Source: Hymenobacter siberiensis (GTDB lineage: Bacteria > Bacteroidota > Bacteroidia > Cytophagales > Hymenobacteraceae). Taken from it: a DNA stretch of 64,000 nt. The notes beneath the pieces were generated by a model. The model saw only the letters and a list, made by a program, of their open reading frames with translations, was not told where the DNA came from and did not search any database. How positions within the stretch are numbered: the stretch's first letter is position 1; each line of letters opens with the position of its first letter. Position numbers and translations under genes: made by a program. Shown piece after piece: positions 55,998-64,000 of the stretch. The DNA is taken from NCBI RefSeq assembly GCF_018967845.1, contig NZ_JAHLZZ010000001.1:4216001-4280000 (forward strand). The letters run 5' to 3'.

Positions 55998-57251
55998 ATG
56001 CTGCGTTCGCTGTTTTGTGTCTGCTTGGGGCTGCTCATGCTACCATTCCTGGGCAGGGCCCAAACGCTTGATACAATCCGCACCCCGCCCCCGATGAAAA
56101 CGGTGGCGCTCGATTCGGTGGGCGTGATGCCCTCGGCCATTGATACCAAAGGCTGGCTCCTGCTGGATAAGGATATTCAGACGGAGCTGGATGGCGCGGT
56201 CGACAATATCTACAATTTCAAATTCGATAAGGCCGAAAAGCAATTCCGCTCCCTGCGCCGCCGCTACCCAAACCACCCCATGGCGTATTTTATGCTGGGG
56301 CTGAGCACCTGGTGGAAGATTCGCCCCACCAACTTCCAGAGCACGCAGTACGACAAGCCCTTTTTCGCTTACATGGACACGGCCGTCACAAAGGCCCAGG
56401 CGCTCTATGATGCGGATAATCACAACTACGAAGCCAGCTTCTTCCTCTCGGCCTCCTATGGATTTTCGGCCCGACTGCACGGCGAGCGCCACGATTGGCG
56501 CAAAGCCACCGTTGATGCCCGCCGCTCCCTCAACTATCTTAAAAAGAGTCAGGAAGCGAATGATTTGAGTCCGGAATTCCAATTCGGGCAGGCACTATTC
56601 AACTACTATTCGGTCTGGATTGGCGATAATTACACCCTGCTCAAGCCGGTGCTACTGTTTTTCCCGAAGGGTGATAAAAAACTAGGACTGCAACAGTTGC
56701 GTAGCGTGGCCGCCAATGGCTTTTATACTGCTACCGAGGCCCGGGTATTTCTAATGGGCATCCTCAAGAACGAGGAGAACAATGCCGAAGAAGCCATGCC
56801 CGTGGCAAAATACTTAGCCAACCGGTTTCCGGACAACGGGTATTTCCAGCGGTTCTACGCCTTTATGGCGTATGACCAGGGCGAATTCCCGGATTGCGAG
56901 CGGGTGAGCCGCCAGATTCTGGACAAGATTAACAAGGGCATGCCGGGTTACGAAGGCATTAGCGGCCGCTACGCCAGCTACTTCCTGGGTTACCTAATGC
57001 AAAATCGCTACCGCGACATCGCCAAGGCCAAGGACTATTACCAACGGTGCATCGTATTTTCCGAAAGCACGGGTGAAACTGCCGGCGGATTTTATTTATT
57101 TGCCAATGCCAACCTGGCTCGCATCGCAGTAAAGGAAAAGGACCTAACGGCAGCCAAGCGCTACTACGCGGTAGTGGCCGACAAAGCCGACCATAAGTCG
57201 GAACAATACAAAGAGGCTAAAATGTGGTTGAAAAAGAACAACAAGGCCTAG
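55998..57251 (+). CDS. Secreted TPR-repeat protein
   Basis: About 417 residues. MLRSLFCVCLGLLMLPFLGR then AQ is a signal peptide. TPR-like helical pairs are seen: NIYNFKFDKAEKQFRSLRRR, YFMLGLSTWWKIRP, NYFVNSL-type segments near SLNYLKKSQEANDLSPEFQF, and GRYASYFLGYLMQNRYRDIA then KAKDYYQRCIVFSESTG. It is probably periplasmic or outer-membrane linked. Such proteins scaffold complexes. It is followed 10 bases later by a membrane protein gene in the same direction, so the two may be co-expressed in a surface-glycan locus. Confidence 0.75.
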   Translation: MLRSLFCVCLGLLMLPFLGRAQTLDTIRTPPPMKTVALDSVGVMPSAIDTKGWLLLDKDIQTELDGAVDNIYNFKFDKAEKQFRSLRRRYPNHPMAYFMLGLSTWWKIRPTNFQSTQYDKPFFAYMDTAVTKAQALYDADNHNYEASFFLSASYGFSARLHGERHDWRKATVDARRSLNYLKKSQEANDLSPEFQFGQALFNYYSVWIGDNYTLLKPVLLFFPKGDKKLGLQQLRSVAANGFYTATEARVFLMGILKNEENNAEEAMPVAKYLANRFPDNGYFQRFYAFMAYDQGEFPDCERVSRQILDKINKGMPGYEGISGRYASYFLGYLMQNRYRDIAKAKDYYQRCIVFSESTGETAGGFYLFANANLARIAVKEKDLTAAKRYYAVVADKADHKSEQYKEAKMWLKKNNKA

Positions 57252-57261
57252 CCAGCGTATT

Positions 57262-58623
57262 ATGGAGCTAAAGGATTTATATATTACCCCATTCTATTTG
57301 GCCCTTATCTATGGCATTGCCTATGGAGTGCGCGGCTCGGTGACGAATGTATATACCAAAAAGTACTTTATTCCAGCTCTGACGGTTAAAATCGTGGGGG
57401 CAATTGCCTTGGGTATCCTTTACCATACGCTTTACAGCGGCGATACCAATAACTACTTCAAACAGGCAGGCATCGTTTATCATGCCTTCGGCGACTCCTT
57501 TTCGGCAGGCTTGGAATTGGTTACTACTTCCGGGGATGTAACGCCAAATATTGCTAAGTATACCAGCCAGCTATATTGGTTCGGGCACGGTAGCAACGAG
57601 TACTTCGTAATTCGGGTAGCGGCCGTATTTGCACTGTTTAGTTTTTACACTTATACAGTTATTGCTGTGCTATTTGCCGTGGCGACGTTTAGCGGAATGT
57701 GGGTGATGTACATGACGTTTGCTAAGATTCGGCCGCAAGTTTACAAGGAACTGGCAATTGCTGTTTTTTTCCTCCCGTCGGTATTTTTTTGGGGGTCGGG
57801 TCTACTGAAAGACTCCCTATGTTTGGGAGCCTTAGGCTGGCTATTCTATTGCTTTTACCGTGGGGCTATCGAACGCAAAAATATATTGCGCTGCCTGATA
57901 TTGGGTGTGATAATGGGCGAGGTTATTTTGTCGATGAAGACATATATCCTACTCGCTTTCATGCCGCCCGCGCTGTTGTGGGTATTCAACGAGAGCACCC
58001 GTGATATCAAGAGCGTAGCGGTGCGCTGGGTAGCCAAGCCCCTCTTTCTGGGCTTGGGCGCAGTGGTGGCTCTATTTGCTATGTCGCAGTTGGCTGCGGC
58101 TGATACGCGCTTCAACCTCGACAAAATCGGTGAGCAGAGCAAAATCACTGCCGACTACTTGCAGCAGGTCAGCAAAACGGAGCAGGGTTCTGGCTACAAC
58201 ATTGGGGAGCAAGATGGTACCCTCAGTGGTATGGCCAAACTAGCACCTCAGGCCATCGTGGTGTCGTTGTTCCGGCCGTTTCTGTGGGAAGCCCGCAACC
58301 CCACCATGCTGTTATCGGCCTTAGAGGCCTCGTACTTTATACTGCTCACGGTGCGTATATTCTGGCGTGTGGGTTTATTCAAAACCCTAGGCGCAATAAG
58401 CAGTGTGCCTGTACTTACCATGTGCTTTGTATTTAGCCTAATTTTTGCGATTTCTGTCGGGATTTCAAGTGGTAATTTTGGTACGCTCGTACGCTATAAG
58501 ATTCCACTTATGCCCTTCTATCTGAGTGGATTGTATATCCTGCAAAGTATCACAGTACCACAGGCTGCCGCCAGGGCCGGGCAGCGGCGCGTGGCCGGGG
58601 TACCCCGTCTGGCGGGGGCCTAG
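57262..58623 (+). CDS. Polytopic membrane protein of a glycan locus (polymerase-like)
   Basis: A 453-residue protein with about ten TM segments (YLALIYGIAYGVRGSV, IPALTVKIVGAIALGILYHT, IRVAAVFALFSFYTYTVIAV, LAIAVFFLPSVFFWGSGLLK, and others). The conserved stretch FFLPSVFFWGSGLLKDSLCL is typical of a group that accompanies glycosyltransferases in Bacteroidota polysaccharide loci. Its size and topology are compatible with a Wzy-like polymerase or ligase, but no decisive motif is seen. GC content is lower than in core genes, as for many glycan genes. It overlaps nothing; it converges with the next glycosyltransferase with eight bases between stops. Confidence 0.7.
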   Translation: MELKDLYITPFYLALIYGIAYGVRGSVTNVYTKKYFIPALTVKIVGAIALGILYHTLYSGDTNNYFKQAGIVYHAFGDSFSAGLELVTTSGDVTPNIAKYTSQLYWFGHGSNEYFVIRVAAVFALFSFYTYTVIAVLFAVATFSGMWVMYMTFAKIRPQVYKELAIAVFFLPSVFFWGSGLLKDSLCLGALGWLFYCFYRGAIERKNILRCLILGVIMGEVILSMKTYILLAFMPPALLWVFNESTRDIKSVAVRWVAKPLFLGLGAVVALFAMSQLAAADTRFNLDKIGEQSKITADYLQQVSKTEQGSGYNIGEQDGTLSGMAKLAPQAIVVSLFRPFLWEARNPTMLLSALEASYFILLTVRIFWRVGLFKTLGAISSVPVLTMCFVFSLIFAISVGISSGNFGTLVRYKIPLMPFYLSGLYILQSITVPQAAARAGQRRVAGVPRLAGA

Positions 58624-58631
58624 GCGCAGGA

Positions 58632-59702
58632 TTAGCTGAAAAGATTCAGGAAATTGGGGGTATTGGTACGCACCGAGTAGCGTTGCTCAATGGTGGTGCG
58701 GGCGGCCGCGCCCAAGTGCTGGCGCAGGCTGGCATCAGCCAGGAGCTGGCGCAGGCTGGATTCCCAATCAGCAGGAGTGGCGCAAACGAAGCCGTTGTGG
58801 CCGTGCTCTACCACTTCAGTATTCATACCAACTGGCGACACTAGTGCAGGCACTCCTAAAGCCATGTATTGCAAGGCCTTGAAGGCGCACTTACCTTTGG
58901 CCCAAGGGTCATCCTCAAGCGGCATAAGGCCCACATGAAAGCCCAATAGGTCAGCTATTTCAGTATTTTTGCGCCAAGGCAGGTACACCAGTGAGTTGAG
59001 TGGAAAAGTAGGCGGATGATTGGAGATGACGCGGAACTCAAAGTCCAGCCCTTCGGCTTCTAGCTTGGCCAGTACCGGCACCACTTGGTCGAGGTACTTC
59101 AGGGTGGAGTGGGTACCGGTCCAGCCGATGACGAGGCGACCGGGCGCGACCTGGTCGCGCACCTGATTATGTAAGTTTACGGTATCGATGGTGGTGGGAT
59201 TGACTACGGCATGGGGGTTAAACTGCCGGGCGTAATCAGCTAGGTATCTATTGCCGCAGCTGTTTTTGTATGCCCAGTGGCAGATGTCGGCCACTTTGTG
59301 GTGCCATTTCACCCCAGCCGCTATTTTATTAGCCTCCGAAGTATTGGCTAACCAAATGGCATCGTCGAAGTCGTAGATAAGCTTCTTGCCGAGCACTTTG
59401 CTGATAATCCATTCTAGCACGGGCGGTCCCACTGGAGCGGCTTCGCGGTGCACGAACACGAAATCGTAGCGCGGCACTTGGAACAGAAGGGCCAGCCGCC
59501 GGGCAAAGCCGCCCAGAATGCCCAATGCTTTGACGCCGGCGCGGCCTGGCTGATACAGAATATTCCAGGTAGCGACGGAAATGAACGGAGCCAGATTGTA
59601 CGTATGTCCGGCGGCCGTCAGGGCATCCAAGTACTGCTCGAAGCGGAAACGTTGGGATGGTGCCCGGCCGGGCGGATAAGGTACCAGAAATAAAATGTGC
59701 AT
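58632..59702 (-). CDS. Glycosyltransferase, GT4-like
   Basis: A 356-residue GT-B fold enzyme. The N-terminus MHILFLVPYPPGRAPSQRFR contains the acceptor-side loop with PSQRFR. The C-terminal domain shows RLVIGWTGTHSTLKYLDQVV and LMPLEDDPWAKGKCAFKALQ with YMALGVPALVSPVG, the EX7E-like donor site, ending VNTEVVEHGHNGFVCA. It probably transfers a sugar in extracellular polysaccharide or lipopolysaccharide building. Family members of this shape are common in glycan loci. A family A palindrome lies 45 bases upstream of its start. Confidence 0.87.
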   Translation of the reverse strand: MHILFLVPYPPGRAPSQRFRFEQYLDALTAAGHTYNLAPFISVATWNILYQPGRAGVKALGILGGFARRLALLFQVPRYDFVFVHREAAPVGPPVLEWIISKVLGKKLIYDFDDAIWLANTSEANKIAAGVKWHHKVADICHWAYKNSCGNRYLADYARQFNPHAVVNPTTIDTVNLHNQVRDQVAPGRLVIGWTGTHSTLKYLDQVVPVLAKLEAEGLDFEFRVISNHPPTFPLNSLVYLPWRKNTEIADLLGFHVGLMPLEDDPWAKGKCAFKALQYMALGVPALVSPVGMNTEVVEHGHNGFVCATPADWESSLRQLLADASLRQHLGAAARTTIEQRYSVRTNTPNFLNLFS

Positions 59703-59746
59703 ACAGGAAATTAATACGTCGGATGATAGCCCGGCAACTCTTGAAT

Positions 59747-59887
59747 CTGTTTAGAAAATCCCCGAACGGTCATGCAGAGCGCAGCATCTTGCTCGCATCC
59801 TCAGGCCCGTTCAACGATGCGAGCAAGATGCTTCGCGGCGCTCTGCATGACCGTTTGAGTACCTTTTGTAACTTTCTAAACAACTCC
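59747..59887. repeat. Long palindrome, extended family A with TTTAGAAA ends
   Basis: CTGTTTAGAAAATCCCCGAA then CGGTCATGCAGAGCGCAGC... and a right half GATGCTTCGCGGCGCTCTGC then ATGACCGTTTGAGTACCTTT and TTTCTAAACAACTCC. The left core lacks the bases GAAGCG, so it is diverged. Same outer ends as 15029 and 35027. Confidence 0.88.
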
Positions 59888-60719
59888 CTTAGAAACGCGG
59901 CGCTAATCGGCTTTATAATGAACGTAACGGACTTTTACTGAAACGTGCCGCTTACCCCAGACAACTGGTTTTATTAAAAAAATAAAGAGATGAATACGCC
60001 GCAGGGAGCTACTGCAAATGTACGGCCGGCATGGTCCCTACTCGAAGCATGACCGGAACAGGAACTGACAGCAAGGGCTTGCTCCCATTGTGGCCAAGTA
60101 GGGACGTGAGGCGAATCAGGCAGATGCTGCCCACCCCTGATTACCAGTCGCGCACGAAAGCAACTTTGCCCAGTATCTGTTTTTCCAGTCCTGCCTCAGC
60201 CTTGGAGTGTAGCCGCCAGCATCCGCAAAAGTCGGCCATAGAGCAGGGAACTGGCCCCTGATACAACCAGTCGCGCGTATTGACTGCAACTTCATAGTGA
60301 GGCGCCGGAGCTTATCGGAATTGACCATGATGAATTCCAAGCCCTTGGCACACCGTGCGCGACGGGTTTGGCTCACGTTGCCGCAGGATAGCAGAGACCA
60401 ACCTAATAGCTCCGGTATTCAGCAACACTTGGCTCCAAACAGTAGCGGCCGCAGCCCGTGCGCCGCCGAATAAAACCCTGTGCTCCCCATAAAAAAGGCA
60501 GCTTGACAATCAGACAAAGACAGTCCCATTCTACAGAAAGGCAGACATATAGCATCTTAATAATCAGGTCTTCAAACGCCAGGACATGAGAAAAAGGCCG
60601 TTCAGGACAAACGGTCAGGGGCTACTATAGCACACCGTCGTGTCCTTGAGCACGAATACGAGACGCAACCACAGTAGCATAATTCCGAACAATCAGCCGG
60701 ACGCAAAGCAAGTGGAAAC
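59888..60719. other. Gene-poor stretch before the ISKra4-like element
   Basis: About 830 bases without a recognisable gene. Short frames occur on both strands but show no domain or signal peptide. Local A runs (AAAAAATAAAGAG at 59977 on). This may be decayed DNA between glycan genes. No RNA gene is evident. Confidence 0.45.
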
Positions 60720-60739
60720 GGGTGCAACCCAAATTGTCG

Positions 60740-61975
60740 CTATTCCTGCCTGAGTGGGTTGCAGGGTTCAATGCGTTGTCGTACCAAGTGCCACCGATTA
60801 CTCATCGCGCAAACGCGCATGGTCAAGACCCGCTGTGCGCCGTTGTTGCTCCAGCGTTGCCCCGCCCGCTTTAAGCGCCGTTGCATCACCGTGCGGTGAG
60901 CGGATTCGATGGCCCCCGAGCCAATCAACAACCCGCGTTCGCGGTACGATTTATAATCCATCCGGTCGCGGTTTGATTGCAGGTACGCACCGACGGAATG
61001 GCGCAAGGCAGGGGCTATTTTCAACTGCTGGAGGTTTGTCAACACTTCGTCTAACTTACTGTCTAATAGTAATTTGCGTTGTATATCAAACCAGTCGGCA
61101 GCCGCTTGTCCGGTCCCAAGACCCGCCTTTCCGGCTTGGCCAATGTGTTCCATGGCGTGGTAGAGGTCCAAAATCAGCGTTGCCTGCGGACACGTTTTTT
61201 CCATCAGCTGACGCAGCCACAGCGCCCCGTCGCTGATAAAAACCAGGTCGCGCCCCCGGCCGTTGTAGGGGGCGAGTTGCGTCGCTAATTTGACCCCAAA
61301 CGCCGCCGCATTCCCTCGATGGCCCACAAAAACGGATGAGGCAATGTGCCCGCCCCGCTCCTCTACGGCGCTCGTTTGCAGGGCTGTAGCCGCAAAAATA
61401 CGGCCCAGTTTCACTTCTTTGTAACCTTCGTCAGTCAGCAGCATGGCCCCGTCCGCCTGCGCGTAGACGACCCCCACGGCGGCGGCATCGGCGGCGGCAT
61501 CGGCGGCGGCATCGGCGGCGGCATCGGCGGCGGCCAGGTCTATATCGTCGGCGATGGCCCCGCCGTAAAAGTGCGTCAGGCGGTCAATTTGGCTGGCCCC
61601 CACGGATAGGCCCAGCAACATTTCGACCAACGCGGCGGCCTGTTGATAGACCTCGAATTGCCCCAAAAAAACCAGTTTCTCCTGTAGGTAGGGGCTGATA
61701 CCAAACCCGTTCGGATGATGGCTAAATGCCTGATTGTTCGCTATGTGAATCTGACCAAAGCGGGTCGTCATCTTTTTTTTACGGCGGTCAGCCGGCACAA
61801 CGCCGACGTTGCGCTCCAACACTTGACGGCCCAAATCCATCCAGATGGCTTCAAAGGATTTCTCGTAACCGTAAAACGTTGGCTGGGTCGCAAGCGCCTG
61901 CAAATCGTCGTATTTTTGCTCGGCCAATGCCAGATATTCAGCCTTGCTCATGGCGGTGGTAGGTGCTGTTGTCAT
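60740..61975 (-). CDS. ISKra4-family transposase
   Basis: A 411-residue DDE-type transposase. Catalytic-region motifs are VVYAQADGAMLLTDEG and LVFISDGALWLRQLMEKTCP then LILDLYHAMEHIG, with the C-terminal IESAHRTVMQRRLKRAGQRW supplying the Glu. This matches ISKra4-type transposases. Between residues 147 and 166 there is a low-complexity insert of repeated AADA units, encoded by a 12-bp tandem repeat (61478-61534). The frame is open from MTTAPTTAM to a stop overlapping the left inverted repeat. An alternative start at MSKAEYLALAE is also possible. Confidence 0.92.
   Translation of the reverse strand: MTTAPTTAMSKAEYLALAEQKYDDLQALATQPTFYGYEKSFEAIWMDLGRQVLERNVGVVPADRRKKKMTTRFGQIHIANNQAFSHHPNGFGISPYLQEKLVFLGQFEVYQQAAALVEMLLGLSVGASQIDRLTHFYGGAIADDIDLAAADAAADAAADAAADAAAVGVVYAQADGAMLLTDEGYKEVKLGRIFAATALQTSAVEERGGHIASSVFVGHRGNAAAFGVKLATQLAPYNGRGRDLVFISDGALWLRQLMEKTCPQATLILDLYHAMEHIGQAGKAGLGTGQAAADWFDIQRKLLLDSKLDEVLTNLQQLKIAPALRHSVGAYLQSNRDRMDYKSYRERGLLIGSGAIESAHRTVMQRRLKRAGQRWSNNGAQRVLTMRVCAMSNRWHLVRQRIEPCNPLRQE
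61478..61534. repeat. 12-bp in-frame tandem repeat inside the transposase gene
   Basis: GGCGGCGGCATC occurs four times in a row, then GGCGGCGGCC. It codes AADA units and keeps the frame whatever the copy number. It lies just N-terminal of the first catalytic Asp motif. Confidence 0.92.
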
Positions 61976-62033
61976 GACACAAGTTAATCCGAATTTAGCG
62001 ACAATTTGGGTTGCACCCGTGGAAACTGCTATT

Positions 62034-63209
62034 TTACGAGCGGGTCAGCGCTTGTTGATAACAGCCCGCCAGCAATTCGTAGGTGTGAGCCGGTGCAAAT
62101 TTTTGCCGCACAAAAGCCCGGCTGGCCTCTGAAAAGCGCTGCCGCTGGGCTTCATTGCCGGCAAGGGCCACTATGGCATCGGCCATGGCGGGCACGGCGC
62201 GGTTGGGCACCAGCAAGCCCGATTTTTCGTTTTCGAATAGCTCGGCCGGGCCGCCGCAGTCGGTGGCAATCAGGGGCACGCCGTAGTACAGCGCATCGAG
62301 GCAGGTGAGAGAAAAGGACTCGGCCTCGGAGAAATTCAGCACGATGTCGTGTGCTTTCATGGCCTCTTCAGTATTAGCCGCGAACCCGTCGAAATGTACG
62401 GCCTTGGTCAGTCCGGCGGCTTGGGCGGCAGCTTCCAGCTCCTGCCGGAATTCCTGGTTTTTCACCATGCCCATGTCGCCGCCCACAAAGTGCAGGTGCA
62501 GGTTGGGGTTGCGGGCGTTGGCCAGTTGAAAGGCCTCCAGCGCGAAATTCTGACCCTTGCCCCGAATGTAGTTGCTGAGATACAGCAGCCGCACGGGCCG
62601 GTTGGTGGCGGAAGTTACGGCGTAAGCAGGCAGTTCCTCGCCACGCGCCGGCAGCGGGTCGTACACGGTGCGAACCCCGGCATTGCCAGGCGCGAAGTAG
62701 ACGCGCACAGCATTCGATACGCACAACACCTGCTGGGCGGCGTGCTCGGCCAGCCAGCGCCACGGCCGGGCAAATACCTGCGGCAACACCTGCGGTAGAA
62801 AGCGCACGTGCGTGAGCACCGGCAGCCGGCCCAGGCTCAGCCAGCGGGCCACGTAGCCGGTCAGGTTGTAGAAATCGTTCAGGTGCAGCACTTGAGCCTG
62901 CTCTCGCCGGGCCAATTGGTGTAGCCGCCATCCGTTCAGGAGCAGCATAGGGAGGTAACGTAGTAGGTCGCCCGGCCGGCGGCTGATTTCCACGAAAGGC
63001 AATTCGTGCACGCGGTATCCATCGGTCTCAAGAACAGCTCGAGCCGTGCTGCCAGTGGGTAGCACGTAAGCAAAGTCGAACCGGTCGCGCAGCGGGCTGG
63101 TGGCATGGCGCAAAGCATTAAACCCACCGGTAACTGCACGTGCATTATCAACCAACAAAATTATAGGCCGTGACGCAAGTGGCACAACGGAAGTGCGTGC
63201 AATAGACAT
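62034..63209 (-). CDS. Glycosyltransferase, GT4 family
   Basis: A 391-residue GT-B enzyme. N-terminal domain: PIILLVDNARAVTGGFNALR then VLHLNDFYNLTGYVARWLSL and LPVLTHVRFLPQ. C-terminal domain: RLLYLSNYIRGKGQNFALEA, KAVHFDGFAANTEEAMKAHD, then SEAESFSLTCLDALYYGVPL with the EX7E donor motif and IATDCGGPAELF. It likely adds a sugar to a surface polysaccharide. The ISKra4-like element lies only 15 bases beyond its stop (IS edge at 62018, stop at 62034), so the gene escaped disruption. Confidence 0.9.
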   Translation of the reverse strand: MSIARTSVVPLASRPIILLVDNARAVTGGFNALRHATSPLRDRFDFAYVLPTGSTARAVLETDGYRVHELPFVEISRRPGDLLRYLPMLLLNGWRLHQLARREQAQVLHLNDFYNLTGYVARWLSLGRLPVLTHVRFLPQVLPQVFARPWRWLAEHAAQQVLCVSNAVRVYFAPGNAGVRTVYDPLPARGEELPAYAVTSATNRPVRLLYLSNYIRGKGQNFALEAFQLANARNPNLHLHFVGGDMGMVKNQEFRQELEAAAQAAGLTKAVHFDGFAANTEEAMKAHDIVLNFSEAESFSLTCLDALYYGVPLIATDCGGPAELFENEKSGLLVPNRAVPAMADAIVALAGNEAQRQRFSEASRAFVRQKFAPAHTYELLAGCYQQALTRS

Positions 63210-63268
63210 AAAACAGAGATGGTAAACGCGGCCAGCTCAGGACTGAACCATAAATTAGAATCACAAAG

Positions 63269-63350
63269 GTCGTCACAGCATCCTGGAAAGTAGCAGGATG
63301 ACAAGCACGGTGCTCCAACGACGAGTACCCTTCGCTGCGCTCAGGCACTT
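63269..63350. repeat. Diverged family A remnant
   Basis: GTCGTCACAGCATCCTGGAA then AGTAGCAGGATGAC, followed by CCCTTCGCTGCGCTCAGGCA. The last piece equals the family A core (CTTCGCTGCGCTCAG) but the other arm is missing. It is probably a decayed palindrome upstream of the glycosyltransferase. Confidence 0.5.
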
Positions 63351-63455
63351 ATCAACTGTGAGCGCATTCATGCATAGCGCTGCGCTTCTTTTCAATCGTC
63401 AGCATGTGCGTTGCCAACGTGCTCATAGACTCCTGCGTTAAAGCCATACATCACG

Positions 63456-63463
63456 TAGCTTTG
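63456..63463 (+). promoter_or_regulatory. Candidate -7 promoter element for the oxygenase gene
   Basis: TAGCTTTG matches TAnnTTTG and lies 39 bases before the start codon of the oxygenase gene. No clear -33 element is seen, so this is a tentative call. Confidence 0.5.
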
Positions 63464-63502
63464 CAAGCTGCTACCATTATTCCAACCCCTTCACTTACTG
63501 CA

Positions 63503-64000
63503 ATGAGCAATAACCTGATAAACTACGACCGTTTACAGCAGCATCAAGACGAGCTAAAGGCTCAGTGGAACGATGCCAAAAAGCCATTTCACTACTTAGT
63601 TTATGATAATTTTTTGACCCCTGAGGCAGCCGAACAATTGTTAGCTGCTTACCCCGACGTGACGACAGGCAACTGGGATGGCACTACCTATATCAACCAA
63701 AAAAACAAGTTTGCACTCACCAAATTCGGGGCGGAGCACCCGCTTTTGCAAAAGGCTTTCGACGAACTCAATAGCGAGAAGTTTCTGCACTTTGTGGAAG
63801 GCGTCACTGGTATTCCCAACCTGATAGGTGACGACGAATTATTTGGTGGAGGCCTCCACCAGTCAGTAACCGGAGCATTCCTTGACGTTCACGTCGACTT
63901 TAACTATCACCAGACCACGCGCCATCATCGCCGAATGAATGCCATCGTGTACATGAACAAAGACTGGCAGAAGGACTACAACGGCTACCTGGAACTCTGG
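63503..64000 (+). CDS. 2-oxoglutarate/Fe(II) oxygenase, partial (runs off the window)
   Basis: The first 166 residues are present and open to the end. MSNNLINYDRLQQHQDELKA is followed by FHYLVYDNFLTPEAAEQLLA, a standard opening of prolyl-4-hydroxylase-like enzymes. The iron motif HxD is in FLDVHVDFNYHQTTRHHRRM (His-Val-Asp), and NAIVYMNKDWQKDYNGYLEL matches the core strand of this family, where the second His and the Arg lie further on and are not in view. It would hydroxylate a protein, sugar or lipid. Location beside glycosyltransferases suggests glycan modification. Confidence 0.85.
   Translation, partial: MSNNLINYDRLQQHQDELKAQWNDAKKPFHYLVYDNFLTPEAAEQLLAAYPDVTTGNWDGTTYINQKNKFALTKFGAEHPLLQKAFDELNSEKFLHFVEGVTGIPNLIGDDELFGGGLHQSVTGAFLDVHVDFNYHQTTRHHRRMNAIVYMNKDWQKDYNGYLELW

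Larger units (their letters stand above)
60720..62018 (-). mobile_element. ISKra4-like insertion sequence, 1299 bp, intact
   Basis: Perfect terminal inverted repeats of 23 bp (starting GGGTGCAACCCAAATTGTCG) at both ends. The 8-bp direct repeat GTGGAAAC flanks it (60712-60719 and 62019-62026) as a target duplication. It carries a single complete transposase gene on the minus strand. It lies eight bases past the target copy from the stop of the second glycosyltransferase. Intact ends and TSD point to a recent insertion. Confidence 0.93.

Noticed and set aside
60116..60509. Short minus-strand frames before the ISKra4-like element
   Set aside because: No start context, domain or similarity to neighbours; probably chance frames in decayed DNA.
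1..64000. Prophage, integrative element or known defence system
   Set aside because: No integrase, phage structural gene, conjugation gene, restriction system, Cas gene or retron-like reverse transcriptase was seen.

Overview
The window looks like chromosomal DNA from a GC-rich member of the Bacteroidota, most likely Hymenobacter or a close Cytophagales relative. This is inferred from gene content and order: bamD, an omega-like rpoZ, coaBC, a PorD/DUF4835 gene of type IX secretion, recN and fabI in one run; mutL followed by two rhomboid genes; hpt-adk-obg; bshA for bacillithiol; many secreted proteins; and TAnnTTTG-type promoter motifs. No rRNA, tRNA, CRISPR array or phage module was found.

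Layout. 1-5 kb is accessory: small secreted proteins, an IS630-type element inside the remains of an ABC-exporter ATPase gene, a lipoprotein and an orphan PotA-like ABC ATPase. 5-12.4 kb, nearly all on the minus strand, is an acyl-CoA block: an SGNH-like hydrolase, two SDR enzymes, an APH-fold kinase, and two acyl-CoA dehydrogenases. The kinase plus dehydrogenase pair resembles LvaA/LvaC and mammalian ACAD10/11, suggesting catabolism of 4-hydroxy acids through phosphorylated acyl-CoA. 12.7-15.9 kb holds a Crp-like regulator, a 2-hydroxyacid dehydrogenase, a small MITE-like element, and a scar where a palindromic element joins a broken pectinesterase to a truncated barrel-like protein.

15.9-31.3 kb is core: fabI, recN, porD-like, coaB, coaC, rpoZ, bamD, an OstA-like gene, tilS, mdh, two rhomboids and mutL. 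31.6-46.9 kb carries a GH3/beta-lactamase fusion, an operon-like pair of small unknown genes hit by a palindromic element, bshA, an IscA-type protein, a penicillin-acylase-type hydrolase, a ChaN-like protein, an ABC exporter pair and an ECF sigma factor with a membrane partner. 47-55.9 kb holds dnaJ-grpE, obg-adk-hpt, the membrane pyrophosphatase hppA and an M42-type peptidase. 56-64 kb looks like a surface-glycan locus: a TPR protein, a polytopic membrane protein, two glycosyltransferases, an ISKra4-like insertion and a 2-oxoglutarate/Fe(II) oxygenase that runs off the end.

The most striking feature is a dense set of long intergenic palindromes, more than 15 copies in several families. The largest family shares a core reading GTCATnCnGAGC followed by GCAGC or TTGTC and GAAGCATCT. 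Copies sit between genes, often within 0-3 bp of a stop codon. At least three have altered genes: coaBC appears split into separate coaC and coaB, a small gene has lost its own end, and a pectinesterase fragment has been joined to another gene fragment. No transposase for these palindromes is present in the window.
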